From contig NC_060106.1 in the NCBI RefSeq assembly GCF_021155765.1, positions 5,835,501 through 5,899,500 of the forward strand: a DNA stretch of 64,000 bases. Reading direction: 5' to 3'. Source of the stretch: Diprion similis (taxonomy: Eukaryota > Arthropoda > Insecta > Hymenoptera > Diprionidae). The number at the start of each line of letters is the position of its first letter. Within the stretch, counting starts at the first letter, position 1. Below the pieces are notes generated by a model. The model saw only the letters and a program-made list of their open reading frames with translations. It made no database searches and had not been told where the DNA came from. Of the stretch, positions 38,188 to 51,345 are shown in pieces. Made by a program: the position numbers and the translations under genes.

Positions 38188-39453
38188 ACTCACTGAGTGC
38201 ATGAGTTAAGTATTACAGTCGTAATCTGCATTTTAAAAACTGTTCTGGCAATATTACAGCTTTTGCCTAGTCGGCTCATTTGCAAACTTTGCAGCTATAA
38301 AATCTGCACTTTTCCGTTTTTGCTTACCAATGAAAATTGTTGATGCTCACCATCAGAAAAATTATTAACTATCTTTTTTTAATAACATCGATTCAATACT
38401 GTAGATTTTTTACAAGCTCTGTACTCAGATTGATATGGAAATAAGGTTTTATCAGCGTTACGACTGACCTTAGTCTGGCCCTAGGACTGAGACAATACAG
38501 TTATCCTATGAGAGTATTGTAAATATTTTCTCCCTACGTTGTTGCACTCTAGTGAATATACATATAGATAGTTGATAAGAATGTAAATAGAGTTGTACAG
38601 AAATCCAAGGTATACATCACTTTGAAAAGAATTGGACTATATCATACTACCAGATGTTCTGGAATGATATTGGCAATTCAATAATTCAGACGTAAATTAT
38701 TTATCAATGTAGAAATATATTTTTTACAAAATAGATGGCTATCAATTGACGAATCCTTCGAATATACCATCAATCACTGTAATACTTTAACACCTCACAC
38801 TACTTTTTCATAATATAATTAATAATAAGAATCTGCAATACACAAACCAAAACTTTCCGTTTATCTTTTACACGCACTTCTCCATTGAACTTCATAATTA
38901 CATGGGTAATTATTTCTCCAAATTTTAATATTGTTATGTTATTGTTGTGCTACAGTATAAATTATATAGCTATTAAGATTTGATTCTGTGTTATGTACCA
39001 TAAAATTCGAAGTAATACCAAATAAAAAAACTTGTTATATCATTTTTGTTCAAAGTATTTTACCAAAAGATCAAATAAAAACTCAATATGTAGCTATGCT
39101 AAGTAAACTGATTCAGTCTCTTGTAGAATAATTCTCTGAACGACTATTCAAAAAGAATCTTTTATTATCCATTACTCTTGGTAATCTATTGTATTATCAG
39201 GTAATAATTTTTCAGCTTAATTTTCAGAAAGTACGAATAGTTTATAGAGAAAAACACGTTGTGAAAATCAATTATTGGTCAATATATAATGCATGTGGCG
39301 TGTTGCCGTGGTAACTATTTAAAAACAATCATGGATGCCAATCAGCCAGCAATGTATTTCTGTCAATTGCATGTAATCCAAAAAATATAATGTCCGGAAA
39401 TATGCTTGCAATGTAGAAATCTAATAACCATTTCTAGTAGTGCTTGTTGCAAA
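38188..39453. other. ABCB7 3' flank and spacer before the lebercilin gene
   Basis: AT-rich, with no coding segment. AATAAA at 39021-39026 and 39074-39079 are candidate ABCB7 polyadenylation signals, which would imply a long 3' UTR. Confidence 0.45.
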
Positions 39454-42400
39454 ATGCAAACCGAAGTGCCGGCACTACCTGTAGTATGCTCAGATGGGTG
39501 TAAGCAGCTTACTAGGTAAACATGTAGCCATTACATGTAATTTTTATTTTATAGTTATTAATTTCTTACAGCATATCTCAATTATTGTTTACTACACTTA
39601 TACTTTCTGATAAATCCACACATTTTACTTTTTCTTATTTATTTCTCCATACTTCACTGCTAAATGTTATTTGGCTTCCCCAATGTGGTGTTACTCATAT
39701 GTAGTGATTCGATACATGCTCATAATGTAATGTGATCTAATAAATATTCGACTGCGGACATCAAAAATGGTCGTTATACATCGCAATCCAAGTTTGTTTA
39801 TCTGCTGACAGTGTATCATGAGAATTGAAATTTTTTAGGAAAATTGCCGACGATCCAAGCATTACAGCAGCTTCAATAAAAAGTCAATCGGCATGCAAAA
39901 GTGCCGCTATTCTTTTAGCCAAACGAAAGCAGTTACATCCTTTACTCGGTTCGTATGCGTGAAAAAATATGTATTGTTAGCCATGAAGATTAAAAAAAAA
40001 AATAGAAAAGAGCAAAGTCGAAGAACTGTAGGAACAATTTTATAAAATCAAGGTTTTTCAGAGAGCTTGTTTGCGCACTTGTCACAACAATAAATCAATT
40101 TTCATGGACGCATAAAATAAAATAAGACAACAGTTATTCTTGTCAGTTTTCACATGGAGCATTCGCATACAAATTACTTCATAGGAGCTTTCCAATTCTT
40201 TTCTTACAAATACTGTTTTATTTTCATTACTGTTACCATTGTTTGTATTTGTATTCCTCATCAACCGAATCACATTGTAAGTAATTCTCCATAAAATTTG
40301 ATAAACGACAGCATATTATCTACGCCACTGCTACAGACTTCAAAAAATATAAAATCGCAAATGTAAGATGTTCACAGGTATTTCCATTGCACTTTCAAAC
40401 TGGTAGTTCACAAATTCCAGTAAACATACTTGATAATGTGCACTACATTATGAAACATATGTCAACAGGCGGTCCTTATTACAAAAACAGTGCACGGGTA
40501 TATACCCTCACTGAGCCTACAAAATCTCTGGCGAGGAATCCTGTAGGGCAAAGGGTGCTCTCAGCAAAAATGTTGCGTGTGAAACAACTGCAAAATCAAT
40601 TAACCGATGCACATTACCACTTGAACGTAAGTCAAACGGTTCTTTTTCGCCATTAATTCCATGTAATATGGGTAAAAAGCATGGGCTAAGTTTAAACGTA
40701 ATTGTATAATATTCATTTTGTAGGAATTAGCCAATGAAAACAGGCTCTTGAAAGCACTGCAGAAACGACAAGACTCGGCACTACGACGTTACGAAGGAAC
40801 CAACGCTGAGTTACCACGTATCATTAATTCACACCACGAGGAGCTTAGGGTTCTTCAAACTAAGTATAAGAAACTTAAAGCCCAACATAAAGATACTTGT
40901 GATTTGTTAAAGGAGAAAGAAAACGAGCTGCATAATCTACAGGTATTTGTTTGAATAGAACAGAAACAACTTGCATAGACATATTATCAATCCCTGATCA
41001 ACCTCATCATTTATACAGGCACAAAATAAGCATCTCTTGCAGTTGAGCAAGGATCGCAGTCTCGGTGAAAGAGAAAAACTGCAAGGCCAAGTCTCAGATT
41101 TGAATCATAGAATCAAACGACAGAACGAAACCATTCAGGTATTTAAGATCTTCAAATTTTATCTAGTTTTTATGCTCATGATTATTATATTTAGAATGTA
41201 AACTTGTAACGACCGAAAATGATAAGGTCATAATCGACAAAATTCTTTTTATGATATTTAGATGTTTAAGATCTTGGTCCAATTAGATTTCATTTAGTTG
41301 ATTATCAATTGAATATTCTTCCCCCAACAGATGTTGCACAGGAAATTGGCACTTGAGAGTAAAAGTTTGAAACATCAATTAAATTCTGAAATAGCTAAAA
41401 ATAAAATAGCACAAAGGCATTTGAATAAAACGATGGAGAAACTGAAATGCTTAGAAGAATTATTGGATAACAGAGAAAAAAAGCTATATTATAGTGGCCA
41501 GTTGCCGGTCTTCAACAAACGTAGAAATATGACTAGTCAATCGCTTACGAATTTAGCAGCCGATGGAAGGTAGGATTTAATAAAACTAGCAGACTAGTAA
41601 TTGTGAAGAACAAAAAATATGTTGATATTATTCCTTCAAATATATGTGATTTTCCGCATGAAATAATAGCGTTTACCAATTTTGAAGAGAATGATGAAAT
41701 CTGTAGAAACTTTTTACTCACATGTTACTTTGAAATCACATGGTACTTATTCTGTGATACGAGTATTTGTAATGGACTATTTATTACAGCAATGCCACAG
41801 AAATTAGAAAGACTGTCATGAGAAACAGAAATATTCAAGACCATGAAATATCAGATAAAACTTTGGTAAGATCCAACATTTTCAACTTTGCTTTTTTCAA
41901 GTAATGGCAGATATTTGTATACTATACAAAATTGAGTAAAATATTTACATTTGCAGTCAACTCTGGAAGAGTGCGAACCAGATGTGAATCCAAAAATAAG
42001 TGAAACTATCACCAATTTGACAGTGGATGCTTCATCAGTAGCCCCTAAAACAGAGACAATGGCTAGCTTGGATCAAGTCCGCAAATTCAGACTACAAAGG
42101 TCTCCTTTAACTCAGAAATTGAGTGCTCGAGATAGATTGAGGGAAAGATTAAATGAAGCTGAATTTGAGGAAAGAGAAGATACCGAAAATTCTCTTGATC
42201 CTGAACGTTTCCAGAATTTATACGCCAACTCAAACACAAATCAGCAAGATATCAGTGTGTATGAATCAGAATTATTGAATATTGAACAGGGTCTGGCGAA
42301 CCAAAACGAAGGAAGTGCGTACAAATTACCGCGAGAACTCAGAAAAGAATTTGGCTATTCGACTAACGAAAGTGAAACTGAAGACGAAACTATTCACCAT

Positions 42401-44089
42401 ACAGAGAAAAAGCAACCAAATGAAGTCGATCCGACTATAGCTTCGAAAGAATTGCACGCAAGGTATGTGTTATTATAGATATATTTCCTCATAATGGTTT
42501 CAATTTCAATCTTCATATCCTGAGTAGCTTCAAGTATCGATGGCTTTTCCAGATTGGTCAAAAAAATGTCACCTAATATCGATAGTAAAACATTGGCTCA
42601 AGAAAAGGAGAATAGAAAAGCATTTACGGAAGAAGAATTGGAAAGGTTCGTTAATGAGAAGCTTAAGTTTAAACGAGAATCCATTGTGCAAGAATTGTCA
42701 AAGAAAAGTTTCAGCAAAGCTGAGTGCAAAGCTGAAATGAGGCAACTCCGGGCAGCCGCTGGCATATCTGAAAGTGATTCTGAGACTGACAGTGGATCTG
42801 AATCAAATAAAGAACAAGACAAATACGGTTTCGTTCTCAAGAATGCACCTGAAGATTCTGAAAGGGAAAATATTCATCATCTGAGCGAGGAGTTTTTTAA
42901 ATTTGATGTTCATAATCAATCTGATTCAGGTTCAGAAGCAGAAAAACCGGCAAAACACACCAAGTCTAGGGTACCCAAGAGTTTGGACGTAAAACGTAGG
43001 TTTTCCAAAAGCCCAATTCTTTCAACTAATACGAACGAAGATGTGTGTTCAAAGTCACCGGACAATACATATGAAGGTGGGAAGCAACGTTTAATGGATA
43101 TAACCAAGTCTTGGAGTGAATTACAGGAAAAGATTATGAGGGAGCGTGAAACATCCGAAAAGCAAATTCTGGCTTTAGAGACTGAATTGGAAGATGGTGT
43201 GATATTAGAACGAAAAGGTGTACAAAGAAAGGACGATGATGAGATAAAAAAATTGTTAAATAATAAAAAGCTTTCTTTACCTCTGAGCAGCAGAGATAAT
43301 TTGAAAGAAAATGTTGAACAGAAATTACATGAAATTGATAACAAAGAAGGTAAAAAGTTCGCACAACCACGAAGAAACTCGATTTCTCTGGGAAGTATGA
43401 ACCTAGGAATAGAGGCGCATGGAACTGCAGCAAGTAAAGATTGCAGGTCAGCCAATAAATTTGAAACTCAGGAATCACAATCAAGTGAATGTAAGTTAGA
43501 TGAAAAAACTCATGAAAAAGATAAAACTACAATGGAAAGGGATCTGCTTGCATCATACCCAAGTGCTGGAAGTAAGTTTACATCAAACATTGAAAACGAT
43601 TTGAGTGATATAGATGCCACACAAGCTGCACTTCAGAGTATGGTATTAGAAACCAAGAAAGAAATAAACGAAAGTCTAAAATTGAAGTCAAAGCCGAACG
43701 GTATAATGAAAATGGATAATTTGAAGAAGATGTCTAATCATACGGAGCAAGAAATAGATCTCCCTAAAAAAGGTAAAGCCTTGGATAAAACCTTACAGAA
43801 AAAAACTCCTGCATACAGGGAAGAAATGTCTGCAGAGGCAAAAATGATAAGTTATAATAAAGAAAAGTTACTAGCTGCGATGAAAGCTATCGATAATAAT
43901 GAAAATGTAGAGTTTCTAGATTTGCAAAAGTCCCAACGTGGTAACGGAAGCAGCAGATCGCAAATAACCGAAAACCTCTATCGTGGCGTACCAACTCATA
44001 CCAAGAAAAAAGATGATCTCATAAAAGAATTATTCGGGGATGGCAAAGGTGACACGAAATCTCGAAATGGATGTACAAAGATGCACTAA
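39454..44089 (+). CDS. Lebercilin (LCA5)-family coiled-coil ciliary protein
   Basis: Lebercilin is a ciliary protein linked to intraflagellar transport; in insects cilia occur in sensory neurons and sperm. Exons: 39454-39515, 39839-39952, 40407-40626, 40724-40942, 41019-41138, 41331-41569, 41790-41865, 41957-42462, 42553-44089; phases fit, giving 1030 aa. The lebercilin domain spans about residues 110-305, with the conserved SAKMLRVKQLQNQLTDA start and the LPRIINSHHEELRVLQTKY heptad stretch, a long coiled coil with little proline. The remainder is a highly charged Lys/Glu/Ser-rich tail, mostly from the 1.5-kb last exon, with a short ELFGDGKG motif near the C-terminus. The exon 2/3 junction is the weakest: donor TC|GTATGC and acceptor GGTAG were chosen because alternatives bring stops. 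The N-terminal exon is plausible but not checked by homology. Confidence 0.85.
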
Positions 44090-44807
44090 GCGAAATTATA
44101 ACTGTGCAGTGGTTTGTACACGTAGGAATTGAATTGCTGGTTGCATAAAGGTTGTAGGAGCAATATAATACATGAGTATTTGGAGATGAACATGTGCTGA
44201 CTGACACAAGATTGAATGCAGCTATGACGAGAGATGCAATCATTAAATTGGGACGGTATACCTTTGAAGATTCAAAATATACGAGTTATAGAAAACGAAG
44301 ACAATCCATGTTGTCAAGTCTTGTGGGGTCTATGAATATTATATTAATATTCAATCCAATAGGATACTTGAATATTTATTAATTTTTGAGCTAAACTATA
44401 TGTTAAAAAAATTATATTTGTACAAAATGTATGTTTTCTATCAGTGTACAAAGTGTAATGTCAAATATCATATATTATTACTATAATTCAACTCGTGGAG
44501 AAGAATTAAAGCGATTTCTGATACGAATTTATCTTCTTGTTGTCCGTAAAATACATGATATGATAATGTATATAAATATATGTATGCAGTATCAAGAGAC
44601 TGAGTAATCTCGCGCCAAATACGTTTAAAAAAAAAAATAAAATAAAAAAGTCACGTGCAAGCCTACGCAGTTTCTCTACTGTGAAGAGAAGCCTACCACC
44701 TATCTGAAATATACAATTTTTTGTACGTTTAATCTCGTCGAAATCGCCAGTTCGACCAAGTATTTTCGACGTCTTCTTCAGACCACAGATACAGATACAG
44801 ATAGGTA
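44090..44807. other. 3' flank of the lebercilin gene
   Basis: No gene assigned. A frame at 44194-44382 is open but has no partner splice site or family match and probably lies in the 3' UTR. AATAAAATAAAA at about 44638 is a candidate polyadenylation signal. Confidence 0.4.
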
Positions 44808-45160
44808 CAGTAGAACCTTGATTATCCGAACGATGACTTAGTTTAGCTAAATGATCCGAAAGTTGGAAAAGAAAAAAAACGAAAGGAACATTGTTGCTCA
44901 CTGCGGTATTGCTAGAACCCCGCTCGACGGTGAATTTTGAGTGCTAGCTAATTAAAAATTGACGATTTTATAGAAAAAATATGAAAAAAGCATACAACAT
45001 TTTTCAGACGGTTAAAATATATATTTAAACGTCAATATAAATATATAAATTGAATATATATTTGCTGTTTCTATGTGAAAAAGTTTTATTTATGAACCCA
45101 TCTCCAAAAAAACTACGTTTCGATTATCCAAACTAGTCTCGGTCCCTCAAGGTTCTACTG
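44808..45160. mobile_element. pogo-like MITE with TA target-site duplication
   Basis: 353 bp bounded by CAGTAGAACCTTGA on the left and its exact inverse TCAAGGTTCTACTG on the right. TA lies immediately outside both ends (44806-44807 and 45161-45162). Next to the ends are ATTATCCGAA and ATTATCCAAA motifs. This terminal sequence and the TA duplication are characteristic of pogo/Tigger elements of the Tc1-mariner superfamily. There is no transposase ORF, so it is non-autonomous. Confidence 0.88.
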
Positions 45161-45162
45161 TA

Positions 45163-46252
45163 CATATGTTTCATCAGGGAGCGGTGAAACCAAGGACAAT
45201 AATTGCGACTCATAGATGATATTGAACAGTTAAGGTATGTTTCATTACCTTCCTGCACTCGGTAGTCCGAAGAAACACTAGCTCTTAGTTTGACGTACTT
45301 TACTGCAAACACACTCACAAGCACTTTGCACCTTGGGCTATTCCTTGACTCTATGAAAACACAAGCACATTGTTAGGTCAAACATGTTAGGTACAGAAAT
45401 ATGCAACCGTAGTTGCAACTTGTCATCTCACTATTGAAATTGTAACGCTCCGTTGCCTATCTATAGGCACCGAAGTGGCTTGTGTCCAAGTTTAGGTCCG
45501 GTAGAACTTTTGTATCATTTTTCTTCAACTTTCTTAATTTTATACGTATACAATTTCACGCAGCAATATAGCGGCACGTACCGTACAACCGTATCGCGAA
45601 AATCTCCAAAGTTATACAATTGATATTCAATTTATTTGTTTCTTGTTTCTGTGTCTGTTTAATTTATTACCGAAAATTCTCCACCCAAACTGACGGATAC
45701 ATAATAAATATAAATATAAATAAAGCTATATAAAGCTGTGTTATTTATATAGCGCCATTATTTATACAACCAAATTAATATAAAATTGTACTTGGAGAAA
45801 GGTTTTTGCACCACAGATGCTTCTTGGGAGGATATAGACACAGATAATTTCATAAATCTCAAGATAGTGTAATAAAAATATAAATTTCTTTATTATAGTA
45901 AACAAGTCGATTAGTTCATTTGTGCTATAAAATATCGCGATTTTGATCTCTATAATACCTCTGTACAATGCATGCGTTTGTTCCACTACCATGTATTAAT
46001 AATAATAGTAATAATAAAAATATGTCTTGATAAAAACGCGATGTAGTTGCACAAGTCAATTACATTTAATGATGCAATAGTAATACTCACGAAGATTTTT
46101 TAGTATTTTATACTGAATCTTGATCATGACCACTCTGTAGTGGAGATATTTGATATCTAATACTATTCAAACTTAACAATGGACGGATTGGAAGAACTGA
46201 TTTCTGGGCTAATTATGTCTCAAGTCTCACTGTACGTTTGATATAATTCTCG
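45163..46252. other. Spacer, including the PDSS2 3' flank
   Basis: AT-rich. TTTATT at 45889-45894 is a possible minus-strand polyadenylation signal for PDSS2. No exon was recognised. Confidence 0.4.
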
Positions 46253-48825
46253 TCAAAAATCTCCCATTGCTACAATGATATTTGATAATGCTGTTCTTGC
46301 ATCACTTTCTTCAAATACAGCTAATACTTCCATAGCACGCTGCGAGTGCTCCTTTTGTAACTGTTTTGTCAGTTCAACACCAGGTCCTGACACAATAATA
46401 TCATGTACCTGTAATTCAGTTCAACAACATTAAACATCAAACCACAGTAAAAAATTAAGAGGAAATTAACTAGGTAGAACGTATTTTATTATATACCTTG
46501 GTGTAGTCCACGTTCTGAACAGATTCCAGTCCTTTGTCAATTTCAGTTAAAATAGCGGGATCATGTTCGATATGAAACATGACTGGTGCAGAGCACAAAC
46601 TGAATGGTACAGTTTGATCTTTACCAGTGAATGGACCCAAGTCTAAACAAGCCTGAAATATTTTATGAAGAAACATATAAATATTGTTTTAGCAAGGTAA
46701 CGTAAAACTCTGCAGTAAAGAATACTTTAAAGGTCGGGAGGCTGAAAAATTCATCGACTAAAAAGCGCAAGTAGAAATTGCTTGATTTATTACAGACAAC
46801 TGTTTCGTATGCAACAATAATTGAATGAAATATATTGTAAAAACCTTTGCTTGTTATTATGAATTCAATAACATTACCTGCCAGGCAAGAGCCAAATGTT
46901 TTCCAAAATTATAGCCTTGCTCCTGTATTTCATCGCTATGACCAGCCAGCTTCAAGGTTCCCTGACAAGACTTTCCGAGCAAAGCACCAGCACTTAGAAC
47001 ATTCCTAAATGTCCATTCGGTAACTGCATATCCGGTACGGTCTGCAGGTGGTATAGATGGTAACGGATTATTCTGATTATCTCTTCGCCCAACGAATTCA
47101 CCTTCTGCTAAGTCACGAACTGCGCTTGACATCAGTTCAACAAGCTATAAGATCAAAGAATATTATTAACAACGAAATGTTATCCCTAGGCTAATAGGGC
47201 TAGTATCAAGACTGATATTCTCCGATGGATAATTACAACCGACATCAATTTCATATGCAATTTCAAAACTCACAGTTTTCAACTTTAAATGTTGAATCAG
47301 CTCAAATGTTCAAGAACCTGTTAAGCACATTGCTAAAATCTGTTATATTCCGTGATGTTATTCAGTGATTCTAAACCGTTGATCTTTTATTTCTTACTTT
47401 TAGGTAACTATGTGCTTTTGTAAATTATTTTACAGAGACAGGCAGTTAGTGACCTAACCATTGTATAACAGTATGTCTGTGGTTTCAAGTAAACAAGTAA
47501 ATAAATAAATTGGCAAGATGTCGGTCATTCACGAATATGATTTTTGAACAAGCGATTAGCACTGAAGTACACACCGTACACTTACATCTTGATTTCTAAG
47601 CGAAGCTAACTCTGCGCAGCTGTTACCCAGGAGATAATCACCACTTAAGAGGGCAATTTTGTTACCGAACGTCATATCGTTCATTTCAGATGCCTCTGGA
47701 TAAACTCCAGGTTGGATATTTACCAAACCCTTATGAACAAGATGACTCGTCCGTATCATTTCCGTAACCTCAGCTAGTGCTCTCTGACTGTAACGCAACA
47801 TTACCGATTATATTGTGAATCTAAATTAAATGTTGATAGATTGAATATTTTTATGCCTCTGATTTCTTACCTGTGTAAGACTCCGGCAGCTTTGTCCTCC
47901 TCCATATCATCGACACTCAAATGGCCAGCTGCTTTTGAAATTAAAAGTACAATGAGGCCCCATGCCTGCATATTATTGCGGCCATTATATATGAGACTCC
48001 TGCAAAATTTTATAGAAATTTTTATAATTTAGCTAGATGAAAAATTTTAAATAATATAAATAACTAATTATTTATTTTTATAACTAACTATTATGATAAA
48101 AATAACGTATTGAATGTGAGAGAGATAGATATAATTTGAGTCAATACGTTTTTGTAAAATGGAAACATTTTGGAAAGTTGGCATATTTATTACAATATAT
48201 AAGCATATCTTTTTAATAATTGTTGAAAACGTTTAAATAGTTCGAGATAAAAATGCAAGGAGCACTCAATTTATGTTCAAAAAAGATTGGAACTAGCAAT
48301 TAAACAAAAATGACCTGCTCTTGGATAGGACAAGTGATTCTGCCTTTCTAATTACAAACCAATTTTACAGGAAATTCCTATGACTGAATTTTCATTAATT
48401 GCAGTGTTTCTACAATTGGTAGCAATTTCACATTGTGTTGCTTGCGTTATCAACTTTACGAAGTAAATTGTAATGAATTTGTTTAGACGTATGTGAATGC
48501 TCCGTACTTACTTGGCTGTTTTTAGAAGAGGATGATTAGATCCGACCAACTTTCTTAAATGAAGAGCAACATTGGCAATTTCGTCGCTCAGAAGCCATCT
48601 CAAGCTCAAAAATGATGTCGGATATCCGACTATTTTTTCAGCCTCAGATACAGCTCTATTCCAATCAGGTTTTGGATTAGTCGCAGTTTTGACAGCGAAT
48701 CTATTTTCCTTAGTTTCATGAAACTGTCTTCCTTGGGTACCGATCACCTTGTATTTATTATATAATATCGACGATATTGCGTTACTTCTTCTCAACAAAT
48801 TTGCGGCGGTATTATTTACAGACAT
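46253..48825 (-). CDS. PDSS2: Decaprenyl diphosphate synthase subunit 2
   Basis: Non-catalytic partner of PDSS1 in the mitochondrial trans-prenyltransferase that makes the ubiquinone side chain. Minus-strand exons in order: 48512-48825, 47871-47999, 47586-47787, 46878-47144, 46497-46652, 46253-46408; all phases fit, giving 407 aa (human 399). An Arg/Ser/Asn-rich N-terminus ([16 protein letters not shown]) suits mitochondrial import. Recognisable blocks are [65 protein letters not shown] and a C-terminus ending IIVAMGDF. As known for this subunit, the aspartate-rich motifs of active prenyltransferases are gone: the first site reads HLVHKGLVN and the second [10 protein letters not shown]. The start ATG at 48823-48825 is the first in frame. 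No damage was seen. Confidence 0.95.
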
Positions 48826-49761
48826 TTTAGTGAAAATAAATTTCCTGTAAACACCAAGGGTAGCAAGAAAATTTCACTCCAGTGTCGGTCGACCGTAGGC
48901 TTATTGACTACTAGTTACTTCTACACTAATGCCTCATCAAAAAAAACTTTCTCTTCTGTCCTGATTTCCAATTGTTGACTTCTAAACTGAATTCCATCTG
49001 TATTGGACACAAGTTCACGTATTCATCAGTAGTTATTTCCTATTCGTACCCCTTGCTCGTTACTTCACATTATATTTCATCGAAAAACACGAATTTCGTT
49101 TCATAATATTCACAACAAAAACTGATGCTCGTCTCATATTATAAACATACTATTACATACCACCGCTCCAAGTGTCGATGCGAGCGGAGATCACGGCAGC
49201 ACCCGGACACAACCAACTAATTGTGAAAGGAATGTCCGAATGTATCACTATGTATACCCCGTTCGCGGAGAAAGTCGCTTCGAATGCCTACACGAACATG
49301 TGACGTCATATTACCAACGAGATGGGAGAAGTTGATTTGTTATTTATACACAACGTTATTGCACGCGGTGAGCGATGGTAACATCAGTTTCTGTTGCCTC
49401 AACGTACCGACCGCTCGCCGTCTTGAGCACTTGAGTTTCGCGTACAGGGTAGGCGCAGAAGGCGCCGCTTGACGGTGAATTTATCTCGTCCATTTTCGAT
49501 TACGAAAAGCCTCATAGGTAAGTTCTATGCTCATAGGGCTGTATAGCATTGGAATGTGCTATAGAAAATTGCTGATCAACGAAATATTTCACCGCAAAAA
49601 AGATATCCTGCCATACCACCTGAGGTGAGATATTTCTCTGATCAGCAATTTTACACATCTCAATTCGATTTCAGCAGCATTTATCAAGGCTTTATTGACA
49701 ATTCCGGTAATCATAGCACACATCGCTTCAGATGTTTGTAAAAAAAAGTCTCATCGGAAAT
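48826..49761. promoter_or_regulatory. PDSS2 upstream region with a possible divergent first exon
   Basis: Contains PDSS2 5' sequence, then a GC-richer stretch at 49160-49500. At 49511-49524 there is an excellent plus-strand donor, CTCATAG|GTAAGTTC. This could end an untranslated or short first exon of a plus-strand transcript; a frame at 49284-49472 is open upstream of it. No downstream exon could be identified. Confidence 0.3.
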
Positions 49762-50544
49762 ACAAAAGATTTGATTAGCTGGAACAGACAAAAAATTTGA
49801 TTAGCTGGAACAGACAAAAAATTTGATTAGCTGGAACAGACAAAGATTTGATTAGCTAAAAGTGACAAAAAGTTTCATTAACTGAAACAGTGGAAAAGGA
49901 TGGTTAAGTAAAACAGTTAAAAACATTGATTAGCTAAAACAAACAAAAGGTTTGGTTAGCTGAAACAGACAAACGGTTTGATTAGCTGAAACAGACGAAA
50001 AATTTGATTAGCTGGAACAAACAGAAAATTTGATTAGCTGAAACAGACAAAATATTTGATTAGCTGGAACAGACAAAGATTTGATTAGCTAAGAGCGACA
50101 AAGAGTATGTTTAACTGAAACAGGCAAAAGGTTTCATTACCTGAAACAGTGAAAAAGCATGATTAAGTAAAACGGTTAAAAAGTTTGATTAGCTGAAACA
50201 AACAAAAGGTTTGGTTAGCTGAAACAGACGAAAGGTTTGATTAGCTGAAACGGACAAAAGGTTTGACTAGCTGAAACAGACAAAAGGTTTGATTAGCTGA
50301 AACAGACAAAAGGTTTGATTAGCTGAAACAGACAAAAGGTACGATTAGCTGAAACAGACAAAAGGTTTGATTAGCTGAAACAGACAAAAGGTTTGATTAG
50401 CTGAAACAGACAAAAGGTTTGATTAGCTGAAACAGACAAGAGGTTTGGTTAGCTGAAACAGACAAGATTTCATTAGCTCAAATAGATGAAAGGTTTGATT
50501 AGCTGAAACAGACGAAAGGTTTCATTAGCTGAAATAGATGAAAG
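49762..50544. repeat. 26-bp minisatellite array (long copy)
   Basis: About 30 copies of a 26-bp unit, consensus GGTTTGATTAGCTGAAACAG plus ACAAAA. Units at the left are diverged (GGAACAG, AAAGTTTCATTAACTG) and those at the right are nearly uniform. A GGTACGATT variant marks some units. The array ends at GAAAGGTAAATAC, the start of the 7.1-kb duplicated segment. Confidence 0.92.
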
Positions 50545-50804
50545 GTAAATACTTACGAAAAGATTCTTCACCATCACTATACACTCCGCGATTTCCATCC
50601 CCGGGGATTGACCGCCGGCTTGCAAATGCCACGCGTTCTCTCAGAACCAAAAAGTATCAAGTCAACGCGCAAAAGGCACGGTGAATTTGAACTTGAAAAC
50701 TCAGTTGTTCGTAACGAGATTGATTGAACAGCCGAAAGTTTACTTTTTCACATACTGTTTATGAAATCGTCAAGCTAAAGGATCGATCGATTGATTCGCA
50801 TTAT

Positions 50805-51210
50805 CAAGGTGGCGACAATTTCGCTCAAATATAATTCCTTCACTATATATTTTCTGACTCTTCCCGTCAAAACAATCAGAATTGACCGATATTTTACCAC
50901 GAAACTTAAATTAGGTAATGTTGGGCAGTTTTTACGACCAAAGGCTCTAGAATTTATGCACTTTGAATAAGTAAGTTTGGATCTGAAAAACACATTGTAT
51001 TGCCTTCGTTTCACACGAAGAATTAGAAATTGAACGACCCCATTTTTGAAAGTTAACTCAACTGAATTTAAGAAGCATAGCTGAAGTTTGAAAACGATTC
51101 TTTGAAAACAGCAAGTTTTTCTTCTCTATGCCCAATCATATCTCCCTGACGTTTTCCTGACTTTTCCCGATGAAGTGAATTCCCGGTTTTCCCGGTCCGA
51201 CGCCACCCTG
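50805..51210. mobile_element. CAGGGTGGCG-ended MITE, copy A
   Basis: 406 bp, starting CAAGGTGGCGAC and ending with the inverse of CAGGGTGGCGTC. Subterminal TTCCCGGTTTTCCCGG and TTTTCCCGATGAA motifs are typical of insect DNA-transposon MITEs with such ends. Roughly colinear with the element at 54577-54959, but clearly diverged. A minus frame (50775-51014) is incidental. Confidence 0.65.
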
Positions 51211-51345
51211 ACTCGATCACTGGATCACTCGATCTCTCGACCACTCGACCACTGGGTCACTGGATCACTCGGATACGGGGTTACTATCACTGGATCACAC
51301 GATCTCTGCGCCACTGGGACCCTCGATACGTTCGATCCCTCGATC
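51211..51345. repeat. Degenerate 8-bp (ATCACTCG/ATCACTGG) array
   Basis: Repeated GATCACTGG, GATCACTCG and GACCACTCG units follow directly from the end of MITE copy A. Every few units contain the GATC core. Confidence 0.8.

Noticed and set aside
42598-43484. Long minus-strand frames opposite the lebercilin last exon
   Set aside because: Antisense shadows of a Lys/Glu/Ser-rich coding exon.
44194-44382. Plus-strand frame after the lebercilin stop, considered as an extra exon
   Set aside because: The last lebercilin exon has a clean stop, and no acceptor or donor pairs this frame with it.
49762-50544. Possible CRISPR-like array
   Set aside because: The unit repeats without unique spacers, so it is a 26-bp minisatellite.
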